From RHKX01 sp963820055 (GTDB lineage Bacteria; Actinomycetota; Thermoleophilia; Solirubrobacterales; 70-9): 64,000 nt of DNA. Every line of letters begins with the position of its first letter. The stretch's first letter is position 1. The stretch spans positions 186,001 to 250,000 of the forward strand of contig CAWFYJ010000001.1 of NCBI GenBank assembly GCA_963820055.1, in the 5' to 3' direction. Below, one piece after another: positions 38,972 to 47,233 of this stretch. The notes beneath the pieces were generated by a model. It did not search any database. It had not been told where the DNA came from and saw only the letters and a list, made by a program, of their open reading frames with translations. A program made the position numbers and the translations under genes.

Positions 38972-40015
38972 TTACGCCTTGACGATCCCGAACTCGATCA
39001 GGCTCTTCCCGGTCTCCGCGATCGAGTCCTCGAGGGGCCGCGGACTCCAGCCGAGTTCGGATCGGGCCCGCTCGTTCGAGAACTCGGGGTGCTGGCCGAG
39101 GTCGCCGACGATCGTCCGGACGCCGGGATCGAAGAGGCTCATGACCTTGATCAGGGCGTTCGGGGCGACGCGGCTCGGCACCTTCCTGGCCTGCTCACCG
39201 AGCCGGTCCTTGAGCACCGACCCAACGTCGACCATCCACATGAACCGGTCGGTGGCGATGAAGCGCTTCCCGCCGGCCGCGCTCTGCTCCATCGCGCGAA
39301 CGTGAAGGTCGGCTACGTCGCGGACGTCGACGAAGCTGAAGCCGAGCCGCGGCACCGCCGGCATCCCCTTCAGGAGCCGCTCGACGAGCTGCAGCGAGAA
39401 CGAGACATCGTCGCTCAGGGCCGGCCCGATGATCGCTCCCGGGTTGACCACTGCGAGGCGGTCTTCGGCGCCGGACTCGGCGGCGAGCTTCCAGGCCGCC
39501 TTCTCGGCGATCGCCTTCGACCGCGTGTAGGGGGCGAGCGAGGTGTCGTCGCCGTCCGTCCAATCCTCCTCGGTGTAGGCCGAGCCGTTATGGGGCGGGC
39601 CGCCGCCGCGGACGGAAGCGACGGACGAGGTCATCACGACCCGCTCGACACCCGCATCGAACGCGGCCCTGAGCACCCGCAGGGCGCCGTCCCGGGCGGG
39701 AACGATCAGCTCGTCGGGGTCCTTCGGCTGCTTCGGCGGAAACGGCGAGGCGGTATGAAGCACGTAGTCGCAGCCGGCCACGGCCTCCGCCCACCCGGCG
39801 TCGGCCTTCAGATCGGCGGCGAGAACGGTCAGCCGGTCGCCGTCGGCTCCGGCCGCGGCGACCTGGGCGCGGACGTGATCCTCGCGGGCGAGGTCGCGGA
39901 TCGTCGTTCGCACGGCGTATCCGCGGTCGAGCAGCGTGGCTATGCACCAGCCCCCCAGGTATCCGCTTCCCCCGGTCATCAGGACTGTCTTGGACGCTTG
40001 TTGCGATTCGGGCAT
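38972..40015 (-). CDS. Extended SDR, dihydroflavonol-reductase-like NAD(P)-dependent epimerase/reductase
   Basis: 347 residues. Rossmann motif TGGSGYLGG at about 14-22, cofactor-contacting TTIRD, and the catalytic YTRSK (YxxxK). The similarity is to 4-dihydromethyl-trisporate/dihydroflavonol reductase-like extended SDRs; the substrate is unknown. The ATG at 40015 is supported by TAGATT 6 nt upstream (leaderless pattern). It converges on the strong terminator at 38914. Confidence 0.9.
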   Translation of the reverse strand: MPESQQASKTVLMTGGSGYLGGWCIATLLDRGYAVRTTIRDLAREDHVRAQVAAAGADGDRLTVLAADLKADAGWAEAVAGCDYVLHTASPFPPKQPKDPDELIVPARDGALRVLRAAFDAGVERVVMTSSVASVRGGGPPHNGSAYTEEDWTDGDDTSLAPYTRSKAIAEKAAWKLAAESGAEDRLAVVNPGAIIGPALSDDVSFSLQLVERLLKGMPAVPRLGFSFVDVRDVADLHVRAMEQSAAGGKRFIATDRFMWMVDVGSVLKDRLGEQARKVPSRVAPNALIKVMSLFDPGVRTIVGDLGQHPEFSNERARSELGWSPRPLEDSIAETGKSLIEFGIVKA

Positions 40016-40021
40016 GCGCCC

Positions 40022-40027
40022 AATCTA
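40022..40027 (-). promoter_or_regulatory. -10 box TAGATT, leaderless SDR transcript
   Basis: TAGATT on the minus strand, 6 nt before the ATG at 40015, just downstream of tRNA-Asp. Confidence 0.55.
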
Positions 40028-40053
40028 TTCGGCGCCGCGCGGACAGGCGGGGA

Positions 40054-40127
<74 letters not shown>

Positions 40128-40184
40128 ACGGTTCCGGATCCGCGGAGGATCCGGGGGGCGGCGATTATGGCACGGCGCGACGGA

Positions 40185-40190
40185 TAGGCT
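40185..40190 (+). promoter_or_regulatory. -10 box TAGGCT, leaderless FAH-family transcript
   Basis: TAGGCT, 6 nt before the GTG at 40197. Confidence 0.6.
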
Positions 40191-40196
40191 GCGCCC

Positions 40197-41042
40197 GTGC
40201 GGCTGGTGACCTACCGATCGGAACGGGGCGAGCGCGCCGGCGTCCTCGCCGGAGGCCGGGTCGCCGACGCGTGCGACGCGCTGGGCGACGGCGAGCCGCG
40301 CTCGGTGCGCGGCCTCCTCGAAGCCGATTCGCTCGGCGACCTCGCCGCGGCCGCCGCCGGTTCGGAGGGCGTCGAGCTCGGCGACGTCGAGCTGCTTCCG
40401 CCTCTCCCGGACCCGGAGAAGATCATCTGCATCGGCCTCAACTACCGCGACCACGCGGCCGAGGGACGCCAGGAGCCTCCCCCGGTCCCGACGTTCTTCG
40501 CGAAGTTCCGGAACGCGCTGGTCCCCGACGGCGCGACCGTCACCCTGCCCGCCTCCAGCAGCAAGGTCGACTACGAGGCGGAGATCGCGTTCGTCGTCGG
40601 CCGGACCGCTCGTGACGTCTCCGCCGACGAGGCGATGGACCATATCGCCGGCTACACGCTCCTCAACGATCTCTCGGCTCGCGACCTGCAGTTCCAGACG
40701 CCGCAGTGGCTGCCCGGCAAGGTCTTCGACGGCTCGGCGCCCTGCGGGCCCGCGCTCGTCACCACCGACGAGGTACCGGGCGGGCCGGGGTCGCTGGGGA
40801 TCGCCCTCGACCTCAACGGCGAACGGATGCAGGAGGAGACCACGGCCGAGCTGATCTTCTCGATCCCCGATCTCCTCGCCCACCTCTCGACCCTGATGAC
40901 GCTGGTGCCCGGCGACATCGTCTCGACCGGTACGCCCGCCGGAGTCGGCGGCGCCCGCGAGCCGCGCGTTTGGCTGCGGCCGGGCGACGAGCTCGTGGTC
41001 AGCTCGCCGGAGCTCGGCGAGCTCCGCACGACCATCGCCTGA
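40197..41042 (+). CDS. Fumarylacetoacetate hydrolase family protein
   Basis: 281 residues. Metal-dependent hydrolase, isomerase or decarboxylase acting on beta-diketo acids. The family core IICIGLNYRDHAAE (about 80-93) and the metal ligands in YEAEIAFVVG are present, with GYTLLNDLSARDLQ and STGTPAGVG. Substrate unknown. The GTG start is supported by the TAGGCT box. It stands alone between tRNA-Asp and the lipoprotein gene. Confidence 0.93.
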   Translation: MRLVTYRSERGERAGVLAGGRVADACDALGDGEPRSVRGLLEADSLGDLAAAAAGSEGVELGDVELLPPLPDPEKIICIGLNYRDHAAEGRQEPPPVPTFFAKFRNALVPDGATVTLPASSSKVDYEAEIAFVVGRTARDVSADEAMDHIAGYTLLNDLSARDLQFQTPQWLPGKVFDGSAPCGPALVTTDEVPGGPGSLGIALDLNGERMQEETTAELIFSIPDLLAHLSTLMTLVPGDIVSTGTPAGVGGAREPRVWLRPGDELVVSSPELGELRTTIA

Positions 41043-41065
41043 CGGCACCCCTGGCCGGACGGCGC

Positions 41066-41084
41066 AGTCCTAGGACCAAGGTCC
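41066..41084 (+). promoter_or_regulatory. GGTCC-type palindromic operator, site 1
   Basis: AGTCC-TA-GGACC-AA-GGTCC: three half-sites spaced by 2 bp, about 62 bp upstream of the lipoprotein start. The core resembles the site at 51785-51796. Confidence 0.45.
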
Positions 41085-41145
41085 AATTGTTCGGCGGCGG
41101 CCGCGGCAGGAGCCTGTCGAAGACCCTGCGATGAGAGGACCTTCC

Positions 41146-41766
41146 ATGCGTACGAGACTTCGATTGACAGCCGGCGCGGCGACGCTCGCCGTGCTCTTCC
41201 TGGCCGCGGCCGGGTGCGGAAGCAGCGACTCGAGCAGCTCGAGCACGACTTCGACGGCCGCCGAGACGTCGACGCCGACCGCCGCCGCCAAGGGCGCGAA
41301 GGCCGTGACGATCGACGTGGCCGACAACCCCGATCTCGGTCAGATCCTCACCGACGGCGACCGCAACACCGTGTACCTGTTCGAGAAGGACGAGGGCGAC
41401 GAGTCGTACTGCACGACCACCGACTGCATCGCCGCCTGGCCGCCGGTGCTGACGAACGGCGACGTGACCGCCGGAAGCGGCGCCGACGATTCGCTGATCG
41501 GGACGACCCAGCGCGACGACGGCACCGAGCAGGTGACCTATGCGGGCCACCCGCTCTACCTTTACGCCGGCGACACCAAGCCCGGCGAGACGACCGGAAG
41601 CGGCGTCGACCAGTTCGGAGCCGAGTGGTACGCGCTGACGCCCGACGGCGCCAACGCGGAGGGCGGCGACTCGTCCGGCGAATCGGCATCGGGCAGCGAG
41701 GATTCGACGAGCGGGGACTCCACGTCGACCGACGAGAGCTCGACGACGTCCGGCAGCGTCTACTGA
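41146..41766 (+). CDS. Lipoprotein with repeated YLF/CTTxCxxxWPP-type domain (COG4315-like)
   Basis: 206 residues. Signal peptide with lipobox LAAAGC (Cys at about 24). The body has two related units, VYLFEKDE...CTTTDCIAAWPPVLT and LYLYAGDTKPGETTGSGVDQFGAEWYAL, as in the secreted repeat lipoproteins of unknown function. The N-terminal and C-terminal parts are Ser/Thr-rich. A GAGAGGA site 7 nt upstream supports the ATG at 41146 over one 15 nt before it. A GGTCC-type palindrome lies upstream. Function unknown; expected on the outer face of the membrane. Confidence 0.85.
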   Translation: MRTRLRLTAGAATLAVLFLAAAGCGSSDSSSSSTTSTAAETSTPTAAAKGAKAVTIDVADNPDLGQILTDGDRNTVYLFEKDEGDESYCTTTDCIAAWPPVLTNGDVTAGSGADDSLIGTTQRDDGTEQVTYAGHPLYLYAGDTKPGETTGSGVDQFGAEWYALTPDGANAEGGDSSGESASGSEDSTSGDSTSTDESSTTSGSVY

Positions 41767-42938
41767 GCGGTCTCGGGAGCGACCTCGGCGAGGCGGCCCT
41801 CGAGGAACGAGCGCTGCACCGGGTTCGCGCTCAGCTCGATCGCCCGTCCGTATGCGGCGACGGCCCCCGGGCCGTCGCCGCTGCGGCGCAACAGCTCGGC
41901 GCGGGCGGCGTGCAGCGGCTGGTACTCGTCGATGCCCTCGATCGCATCGATGATCGCCAGCCCGGCGCCCGGGCCCTCTGACTCGGCCACCGCGACCGCG
42001 CGGTTCAGCTCGACGACGGGCGAGGGCGTGAACTCGCCGAGCCACAGGTAGAGGCGGGCGATCCGCGCCCAATCGGTCTCGGCCGCCGTCGCCGCCCGGG
42101 CGTGCTCGGCGGCGATCGCAGCCTGCACGGTGTAGGGGCCGGCCGGCCCGTTCGCGGCCGCTCGCCGCTCGAGCCGGAGCCCACGCTCGATCAGGTCGCG
42201 GTCCCAGAGGCTCCGGTCCTGGTCGGCGAGCAGCACCATCCCGTCGGGGCCGACGCGGGCCGGGCGCCGGGCGTCGTTGAGGAGCATCAGCGCGAGCAGG
42301 CCCAGCACCTCGCTCTGCTCGGGGAGCATCGCGGCGAGGAGGCTTGTCAGCCGGATCGCATCGGCGCTCAGCTCTTCGCGCAGGAGCTCGTCCGACGAAG
42401 TGCCGAGATAGCCCTCGTTGTAGATCAGGTAGAGCGTGGCGGTGACCGACGGCAGCCGCTCCGGCATCTGCTCCCGCCCGGGGACCTCGTACCTGATCCC
42501 GGCGTCGCGGATCTTTCGCTTCGTCCGGACGATCCGCTGCGCCATCGCGCTCTCGCTCGACAGGAACGCACGCGCAATCTCGCCGGTGCTGAGGCCGCCG
42601 AGCGTCCGCAGCGTCAGCGCCACCCGCGACTCGGGAGCGATCGCCGGATGGCAGCAGGTGAAGATCAGCCGCAGGCGGTCGTCGGGGAAGGAGTCGTCCT
42701 CGCCCTCGGGCGCGGCCTCCGGCGGCTCGAGCGCAGCGAGCCCCTCGAGGATCCGGCGCTTGTCGGCGAGCGTCCTCTCGCGCCGCAGCCGGTCGATCGC
42801 CGAGTTCCGGGCGACCCTGGTTATCCAGGCGCCCGGGTTGGCGGGAACGCCGTCCCGCGGCCAACGCTCGAGGGCGACCGCGAACGCCTCCTGCACCGCA
42901 TCCTCGGCCGCGTCGAAGTCGCCGAGGATGCGGATCAA
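41760..42938 (-). CDS. ECF42-type RNA polymerase sigma factor
   Basis: 392 residues from a TTG. Region 2 (DAAEDAVQEAFAVALERWP) and region 4 (LTLRTLGGLSTGEIARAFL) are followed by the long C-terminal helical extension (TPR/DUF6596-like, YLIYNEGYLGTSSDELLREELSADAIRL) that defines ECF42. The conserved N-terminal part of region 2.1 (ETVDRLFRHESGRAVATLIRILG) continues upstream to about 43004 without any ATG, GTG or TTG, so the true start is uncertain. The DGPF-protein gene just upstream is the usual ECF42 partner. It overlaps the convergent lipoprotein stop by 7 bp. Confidence 0.9.
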   Translation of the reverse strand: MIRILGDFDAAEDAVQEAFAVALERWPRDGVPANPGAWITRVARNSAIDRLRRERTLADKRRILEGLAALEPPEAAPEGEDDSFPDDRLRLIFTCCHPAIAPESRVALTLRTLGGLSTGEIARAFLSSESAMAQRIVRTKRKIRDAGIRYEVPGREQMPERLPSVTATLYLIYNEGYLGTSSDELLREELSADAIRLTSLLAAMLPEQSEVLGLLALMLLNDARRPARVGPDGMVLLADQDRSLWDRDLIERGLRLERRAAANGPAGPYTVQAAIAAEHARAATAAETDWARIARLYLWLGEFTPSPVVELNRAVAVAESEGPGAGLAIIDAIEGIDEYQPLHAARAELLRRSGDGPGAVAAYGRAIELSANPVQRSFLEGRLAEVAPETAQ

Positions 42939-43000
42939 GGTCGCGACCGCCCGCCCCGACTCGTGCCGGAACAGGCGGTCGACCGTCTCGGGAGGGTCCG

Positions 43001-43396
43001 CTACGACGCGACCTCTTCGCGGCTGTGCTCGGTCGAGCCGCCGGTCGCCTCGTAGTCGAGGACCGGGCGGACCTCGATGGCGGAGCCAGGGCGGGCCGGG
43101 ATCTTCCGGGCCCAGTCCAGTGCGGCGTCGAGATCGTCGACGTCGATCAGGTAGAAGCCGCCGAGCTGCTCCTTGGTCTCCGCGAACGGGCCGTCGACGG
43201 TAATCCGCTCGTCGCCGTCGAAGCGGATCGTCGTCGCCGAACCGCTCGGCTGCAGCCCCTCGCCGGCCACGAAGGCGCCGGAATCGCGGAGCGCCGCCGT
43301 GTACTCGTCCCAGGCGGCCATCCCGGCCCGGGCCTGCTCGGGGGTCACGTCGGCCCAGTCCATCTCCTCGCTGATGATCGCGAGCACGTACTTCAT
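43001..43396 (-). CDS. YCII-related DGPF-motif protein, ECF42 partner
   Basis: 131 residues. Starts at the ATG 43396, with a GGAGG site 6 nt upstream. The body holds the YCII fold, TVDGPFAETKEQLGGFYLIDVDDLDAAL, which carries the DGPF motif. Such proteins are encoded beside ECF42 sigma factors in many actinobacteria and are thought to sense an unknown signal or act downstream of it. It ends at the likely N-terminus of the sigma factor, so the two are translationally linked. Confidence 0.92.
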   Translation of the reverse strand: MKYVLAIISEEMDWADVTPEQARAGMAAWDEYTAALRDSGAFVAGEGLQPSGSATTIRFDGDERITVDGPFAETKEQLGGFYLIDVDDLDAALDWARKIPARPGSAIEVRPVLDYEATGGSTEHSREEVAS

Positions 43397-43439
43397 ATCT
43401 GCCTCCTCGGCTGTCGCAGCGACGCCGTTTGCGTCGCTT

Positions 43440-45167
43440 TCAAGGTAACGACGAACGGGCGGCGGCCGGATCGACATCCGCGGCCGCGGATTCGTCCCCG
43501 GGGGTGATCCGCCGCTGCGTCGCGAAGACGTTGATGAGCACGTAGGGCGCCCACCAGAGGATGAAGAAGTAGAACCAGTGGGTCGAGCCGACCTGGGTCG
43601 CGATCAGCACCGCGGCCCCGAGGGCGGCCACCTGCAGCGCCGTCCGCCGGCCCGGCAGGAAGTACACGGCGATGCCGAGCAGGACCGGGAACGCGCGGGC
43701 GACGTCCTGGAGGCCGCCGAGCGACGGCTCGAGCCCCCAGACGCTGAACGGCGACCCGCGCGAGGCCTGGTAGCCGAACGTGCGGTCGTAGAACTCCCGG
43801 AAGCCGCCGGCGGGAAGCAGCGGCACCAGCACGACGGCCCAGACGACCACGAAGACGGCGCCGAAGATCGCCGTCGAGCGGATCCTTCGCTCGCCCGACC
43901 CGGCGGCGAACAGGGGCGCCAGCGCGAGCGGCCCGAACTTCGTCGCCGCGGCCAAGCCGATCGCGAGGCCGCGCTTCAGCGGCGAGGAGAACGCGAGCAG
44001 GGCGGCGACGAGCAGGGCCGCGACGAGGGCGTCGTTGCCGCCGTTGGCGTCGAGCGCGTAGAGCGTGTACGGGTACGCGAACCACGCGAAGGCCAGGGCC
44101 ACGCCGAGATCGCGTCCCTCCCGCCCGTCGCGAAGCCGACGCCCGGCGACGAGCAGTAATGCCGCCACCGCGAGGTCGAAGAGGATGGCCGCGAGGTGTG
44201 CCGCCGGCAGGCTTTCGAGCCCGCCGTCCCAGGGAAGCACCTGCTCGAACGGGATGTAGACGATGTAGTTGAACGGGCCGTAGGAGTCGCCGCGGTCGAT
44301 GAGCGGGGTGAACTGCCCGTCGTAGACGCCGTCGCCGTCGGCGATCCGATCGGCCCCGACGACGTTGGCGAAGCCGATGTCGATCACCTGCGAGTCGACC
44401 ACGTTCATCCCGATCCGGAAGATCGCCAGGACGACGGCCGCGATTGCCAGCCAGCGCATCGGGACGACCGGGATCAGTGGCCCCTCCCGGTCGCGAGGCC
44501 GGAAGCCGGCGATCATCATCCGCACGAACAGGTAGCCGAGCGCCGGGTAGACGAGCGGCACCGACCAGACGATCTCACCCTTGTTGAAGAAGAACTGCGA
44601 GACCGAGAACGACAACAGCACCAGCAGGTCGAGGTGGAGCAGCCTGAACGGTCGCTTCGGGTCGAAGAACGGGAGGACGAAGAGGATGCAGAGCGGGATC
44701 CAGATCCACGCCTCGTTGACGTTGCCGGCGACTGCGTCCTCGTAGCCGCGGGCGAGCTTCACCTCGACCTGCTGATTGCGCCACGCCTCGATGACGGCCC
44801 CGGTCGCGTCGTCGACGACGACCTGGGCCACGTCGGTGCCGCCGTCGTAGTAGTCGATCTGCCAGCGGTCGGCGCCGCGGGTCGACGCCTGCGGCTTCAT
44901 CCCCGGGCTCTCGTCTCGCTCGTCCCGCACGGTGGAGGTGCCGTCGGCGATCGCGATCGCCTCGGTGCCACTCAACTCGAACCCGGGCGGAGTCCGGTCC
45001 GGCGGGTCGACAACGGTCAGCGGAGCTAGCGGCTCGTCGCCGAACGGCGGCTGGTGGGCGGGGTTCTCGGCCGCGCCGGCCGCCGGCGCGAGGACGGCGC
45101 CGCCGAGCAGGAGCGCCAGCACGGCGGCGAGCGCGAGGATCGTTTGCCGGAGTCCCACGACGGCCAT
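43440..45167 (-). CDS. Polytopic membrane protein, GT87/DUF2029-like mannosyltransferase family
   Basis: 575 residues. N-terminal signal/first helix (ILALAAVLALLLGGAVLAP), an extracytoplasmic stretch of about 120 residues, then about eleven hydrophobic segments. SYGPFNYIVYIPFEQ and GGNDALVAALLVAALLAF with AAATKFGPLALAP fit the GT-C glycosyltransferase fold of DUF2029. It could transfer mannose or another sugar from polyprenyl phosphate outside the membrane. It precedes the DGPF and ECF42 genes in the same direction (43 bp gap). Its ATG is 9 bp from the divergent lipoprotein start. Confidence 0.8.
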   Translation of the reverse strand: MAVVGLRQTILALAAVLALLLGGAVLAPAAGAAENPAHQPPFGDEPLAPLTVVDPPDRTPPGFELSGTEAIAIADGTSTVRDERDESPGMKPQASTRGADRWQIDYYDGGTDVAQVVVDDATGAVIEAWRNQQVEVKLARGYEDAVAGNVNEAWIWIPLCILFVLPFFDPKRPFRLLHLDLLVLLSFSVSQFFFNKGEIVWSVPLVYPALGYLFVRMMIAGFRPRDREGPLIPVVPMRWLAIAAVVLAIFRIGMNVVDSQVIDIGFANVVGADRIADGDGVYDGQFTPLIDRGDSYGPFNYIVYIPFEQVLPWDGGLESLPAAHLAAILFDLAVAALLLVAGRRLRDGREGRDLGVALAFAWFAYPYTLYALDANGGNDALVAALLVAALLAFSSPLKRGLAIGLAAATKFGPLALAPLFAAGSGERRIRSTAIFGAVFVVVWAVVLVPLLPAGGFREFYDRTFGYQASRGSPFSVWGLEPSLGGLQDVARAFPVLLGIAVYFLPGRRTALQVAALGAAVLIATQVGSTHWFYFFILWWAPYVLINVFATQRRITPGDESAAADVDPAAARSSLP

Positions 45168-45176
45168 AATGAAGTG

Positions 45177-45662
45177 ATGATGGGACGCGGACCCGCGCCG
45201 GGCGCCGATCGCACCCGGCTCGGTCCGGTTCTCGCAGCGCTGCTGATCGCCACGCTCCTCGTGCTCTCCGGTTGCGGCGATTCCTCCGACGCCGGCGGCT
45301 CCTCTTCGACCACGACGTCGACCGCCCCGGCCGGCGACGCGCTGACCGTCGCCGTCGAGCCCCTCGAGGCGTCACCCGGCGACGACGTCTCGGCCCGGGT
45401 CGTCAACGACGGGGAGCGGACCTACACCTACGGCGCCGCCTACGAGCTCGAGCGCCGCGAAGGGGACGCGTGGGTCGGTGTCAAGCTGCCGCCGCAGCCA
45501 ATCCCTGAGATCGGATACGTCGCCGAGCCCGGCGACTCCGGGCCGCCGGTGACGGTGGCGGTCCCCGGCGATGCCGCACCCGGCGACTGGCGGGTCGTGA
45601 TCGACCGCAGCGCGCCCGGCGTCGGCCTCCTCGCCGGCTCGTTCGAGGTCGTCGATGGCTGA
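45177..45662 (+). CDS. Small lipoprotein with Ig-like beta domain
   Basis: 161 residues from the ATG at 45177; GTG 45174 and ATG 45180 are also possible. A lipobox LLVLSGC gives a lipidated Cys at about 33. A Ser/Thr linker is followed by a beta-rich domain (TVAVEPLEASPGDDVSARVVNDGERTYTYG) that resembles immunoglobulin-like intracellular-proteinase-inhibitor or bacterial Ig folds. It ends 8 bp inside the hydrolase gene that follows. Function unknown. Confidence 0.8.
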   Translation: MMGRGPAPGADRTRLGPVLAALLIATLLVLSGCGDSSDAGGSSSTTTSTAPAGDALTVAVEPLEASPGDDVSARVVNDGERTYTYGAAYELERREGDAWVGVKLPPQPIPEIGYVAEPGDSGPPVTVAVPGDAAPGDWRVVIDRSAPGVGLLAGSFEVVDG

Positions 45663-46446
45663 CCCCGCCCCCCGGCGGGCCGCCGGGATCGCCTACGAGC
45701 GCTCCGGGGAGGGGCCGCCGCTCGTCCTCATCCACGGGCTCGGCGCGACCCGGGCGATCTGGAGACCGCAGATCGAGATCCTCTCCCGCGAGCGTGACGT
45801 GATCGCCGTCGATATGCCCGGCTTCGGCGACAGCCCGATGCTTCCCGGCCCGGCGACGCCGTGGGCGCTCGGGGAAGCCATCGCCCGGCTCTGCGACGAG
45901 CTCGAGGTCGAGCGCCCCCACCTCGCCGGCAACTCGCTGGGCGGCTGGGTTGCGATCGAGATGGCGAAGTCTGGTCGAGCCGCGTCGACCTGCCTGATCT
46001 CGCCGGCCGGCCTCTGGCGCCGGCCGCTCGGGCCACGCCGGGCCGACGCGCGCAAGTGGGCGCGCCGCCTGCGCCCGCTCGTGATGGCGATGACCCGCGT
46101 GACGCCGATTCGAGAGGCGATGCTGAGGACGAGCGTCGGGCTCCCGGAGCGGGCGCCCGCCGGCGCCGGGAGGGCGATGATCGCCGCCTGGATCGACGCT
46201 CCCGGCTACGAGGCAGCAAACGTCGAGATGCGCCGCTACATCGCCGAGGACCTCGACCGGATCACGGTGCCGACGACGATCGTCTGGGGCGAGCTCGACC
46301 GCCTCGTCGCACCGCCGCGCCCGGATCGCCGCCCCCCGGGCGCCCGCTACCTGCAGTTCGCCGAGCTCGGTCACACGCCGAACTGGGACGACCCCGAGCT
46401 CGTTGCCCGGCTGCTCCTCGACGCGAGCTCGCCGGTCGCCGCCTAG
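45655..46446 (+). CDS. Alpha/beta-hydrolase
   Basis: 263 residues. HGLGATRAIW is the oxyanion region, the nucleophile Ser is in GNSLGGW (about 100-106), and a His occurs in GHTPNWDDPE. A candidate acid is Asp in WGELDRLVAPP. Substrate unknown. The ATG lies 8 bp inside the lipoprotein gene, so the two are probably coupled. Its stop and the stop of the convergent oxidase-like gene are directly adjacent, with no gap. Confidence 0.88.
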   Translation: MADPAPRRAAGIAYERSGEGPPLVLIHGLGATRAIWRPQIEILSRERDVIAVDMPGFGDSPMLPGPATPWALGEAIARLCDELEVERPHLAGNSLGGWVAIEMAKSGRAASTCLISPAGLWRRPLGPRRADARKWARRLRPLVMAMTRVTPIREAMLRTSVGLPERAPAGAGRAMIAAWIDAPGYEAANVEMRRYIAEDLDRITVPTTIVWGELDRLVAPPRPDRRPPGARYLQFAELGHTPNWDDPELVARLLLDASSPVAA

Positions 46447-47022
46447 TCAGTCGCCCTGGGCGGGGAGCCCGTCGAGGCTGCGAGCGCCGCGCTCGCGCTG
46501 GTGTTCACGGTAGCCGTCGAGACCCATCGTCCGGACCCGTTTCGCAGACGAGAGCGCGTGGTGGTCGCGGAGGCCCTCGAAGCTCATCAGCGGCACCCCG
46601 TACCCGCACGAGTCGGAGATCCGCTCGACGTCGACGACGACCACCGAGCGCCGCGCCTCCGGGATCGATGGATCCTCGAAGTCACCGGCGGCGAGCAGCT
46701 CCTCGAAGCGCGGGTCGCCGACCGGCACCGACTCGCCGCGACCGTGGAGGCGGACGATCCGGGGCGGTCCGTCGAACGCGCAGAACATCACGCAGATCCG
46801 CCCGTTCTCCCGGAGGTGGGCGATGGTCTCGCTGCCGCTGCCGTGGGCGTCGAGGTAGGCGACGCGGCGGGGCCCGAGGATCGCGAACGAGCCGATCGGG
46901 CCCTTCGGCGAGACGTTGACGTGCCCGGCCTCGGTGAGCGGGGCGGTGGCGACGAAGAAGAGTGCCTGGCGCCCGATCCAGTCGCGCATCGGATCGGGGA
47001 TCTCGTCGAAGACCTTCGCCAT
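46447..47022 (-). CDS. Pyridoxamine 5'-phosphate oxidase-fold protein
   Basis: 191 residues. Split-barrel flavin-binding fold: FFVATAPLTEAGHVNVSPKGP, VAYLDAHGSGSETIAHLRENGRICVMFCAFDGPPRIVRLHGRG. The family binds FMN, F420 or haem; the exact cofactor and substrate are not clear. The ATG is supported by TACCCT 6 nt upstream (leaderless pattern). Confidence 0.9.
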   Translation of the reverse strand: MAKVFDEIPDPMRDWIGRQALFFVATAPLTEAGHVNVSPKGPIGSFAILGPRRVAYLDAHGSGSETIAHLRENGRICVMFCAFDGPPRIVRLHGRGESVPVGDPRFEELLAAGDFEDPSIPEARRSVVVVDVERISDSCGYGVPLMSFEGLRDHHALSSAKRVRTMGLDGYREHQRERGARSLDGLPAQGD

Positions 47023-47028
47023 CGGACA

Positions 47029-47034
47029 AGGGTA
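47029..47034 (-). promoter_or_regulatory. -10 box TACCCT, leaderless PNPOx-like transcript
   Basis: TACCCT on the minus strand, 6 nt before the ATG at 47022. Confidence 0.55.
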
Positions 47035-47096
47035 TCCGGAGCCCGCGTGGGCTCAAGGAAAGAGGCGGCTTTTCTCCGGGAGCTCTCTATGCCCGC

Positions 47097-47102
47097 TACC
47101 AT
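47097..47102 (+). promoter_or_regulatory. -10 box TACCAT of the terC leader RNA
   Basis: TACCAT predicts a start near 47109, right at the first stem of the putative riboswitch. Confidence 0.45.
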
Positions 47103-47108
47103 TCCCGG

Positions 47109-47232
47109 ACCGGAAGGGAAGTAGTTCACGACGACGGTCGTTCGTCAATACGGGGCCTCCGGCCCCCGGCGATCGTGGCCCACGACGGGCGAACCAAACC
47201 TTCGCGCTTCATCGCACGAAAGGAACGGTTCG
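47109..47232 (+). promoter_or_regulatory. yybP-ykoY-type Mn2+ riboswitch upstream of terC
   Basis: The leader holds AAGGGAAGTAG, GTCAATACG, a GGGCC-TCC-GGCCC hairpin, CCGGCGATC and ACCAAACCTTC, in the order and spacing of the Mn2+-sensing yybP-ykoY family (GGAGTAG, GTCAATNCG, hairpin, CCGGC, ACCTT). GAAGG (47113) can pair with CCTTC (47199) as P1. CGAACC (47190) is complementary to GGTTCG (47227), which lies against the start codon, so ligand binding may free translation initiation. TerC/Alx genes are known members of this regulon. Confidence 0.75.
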
Positions 47233-47233
47233 A

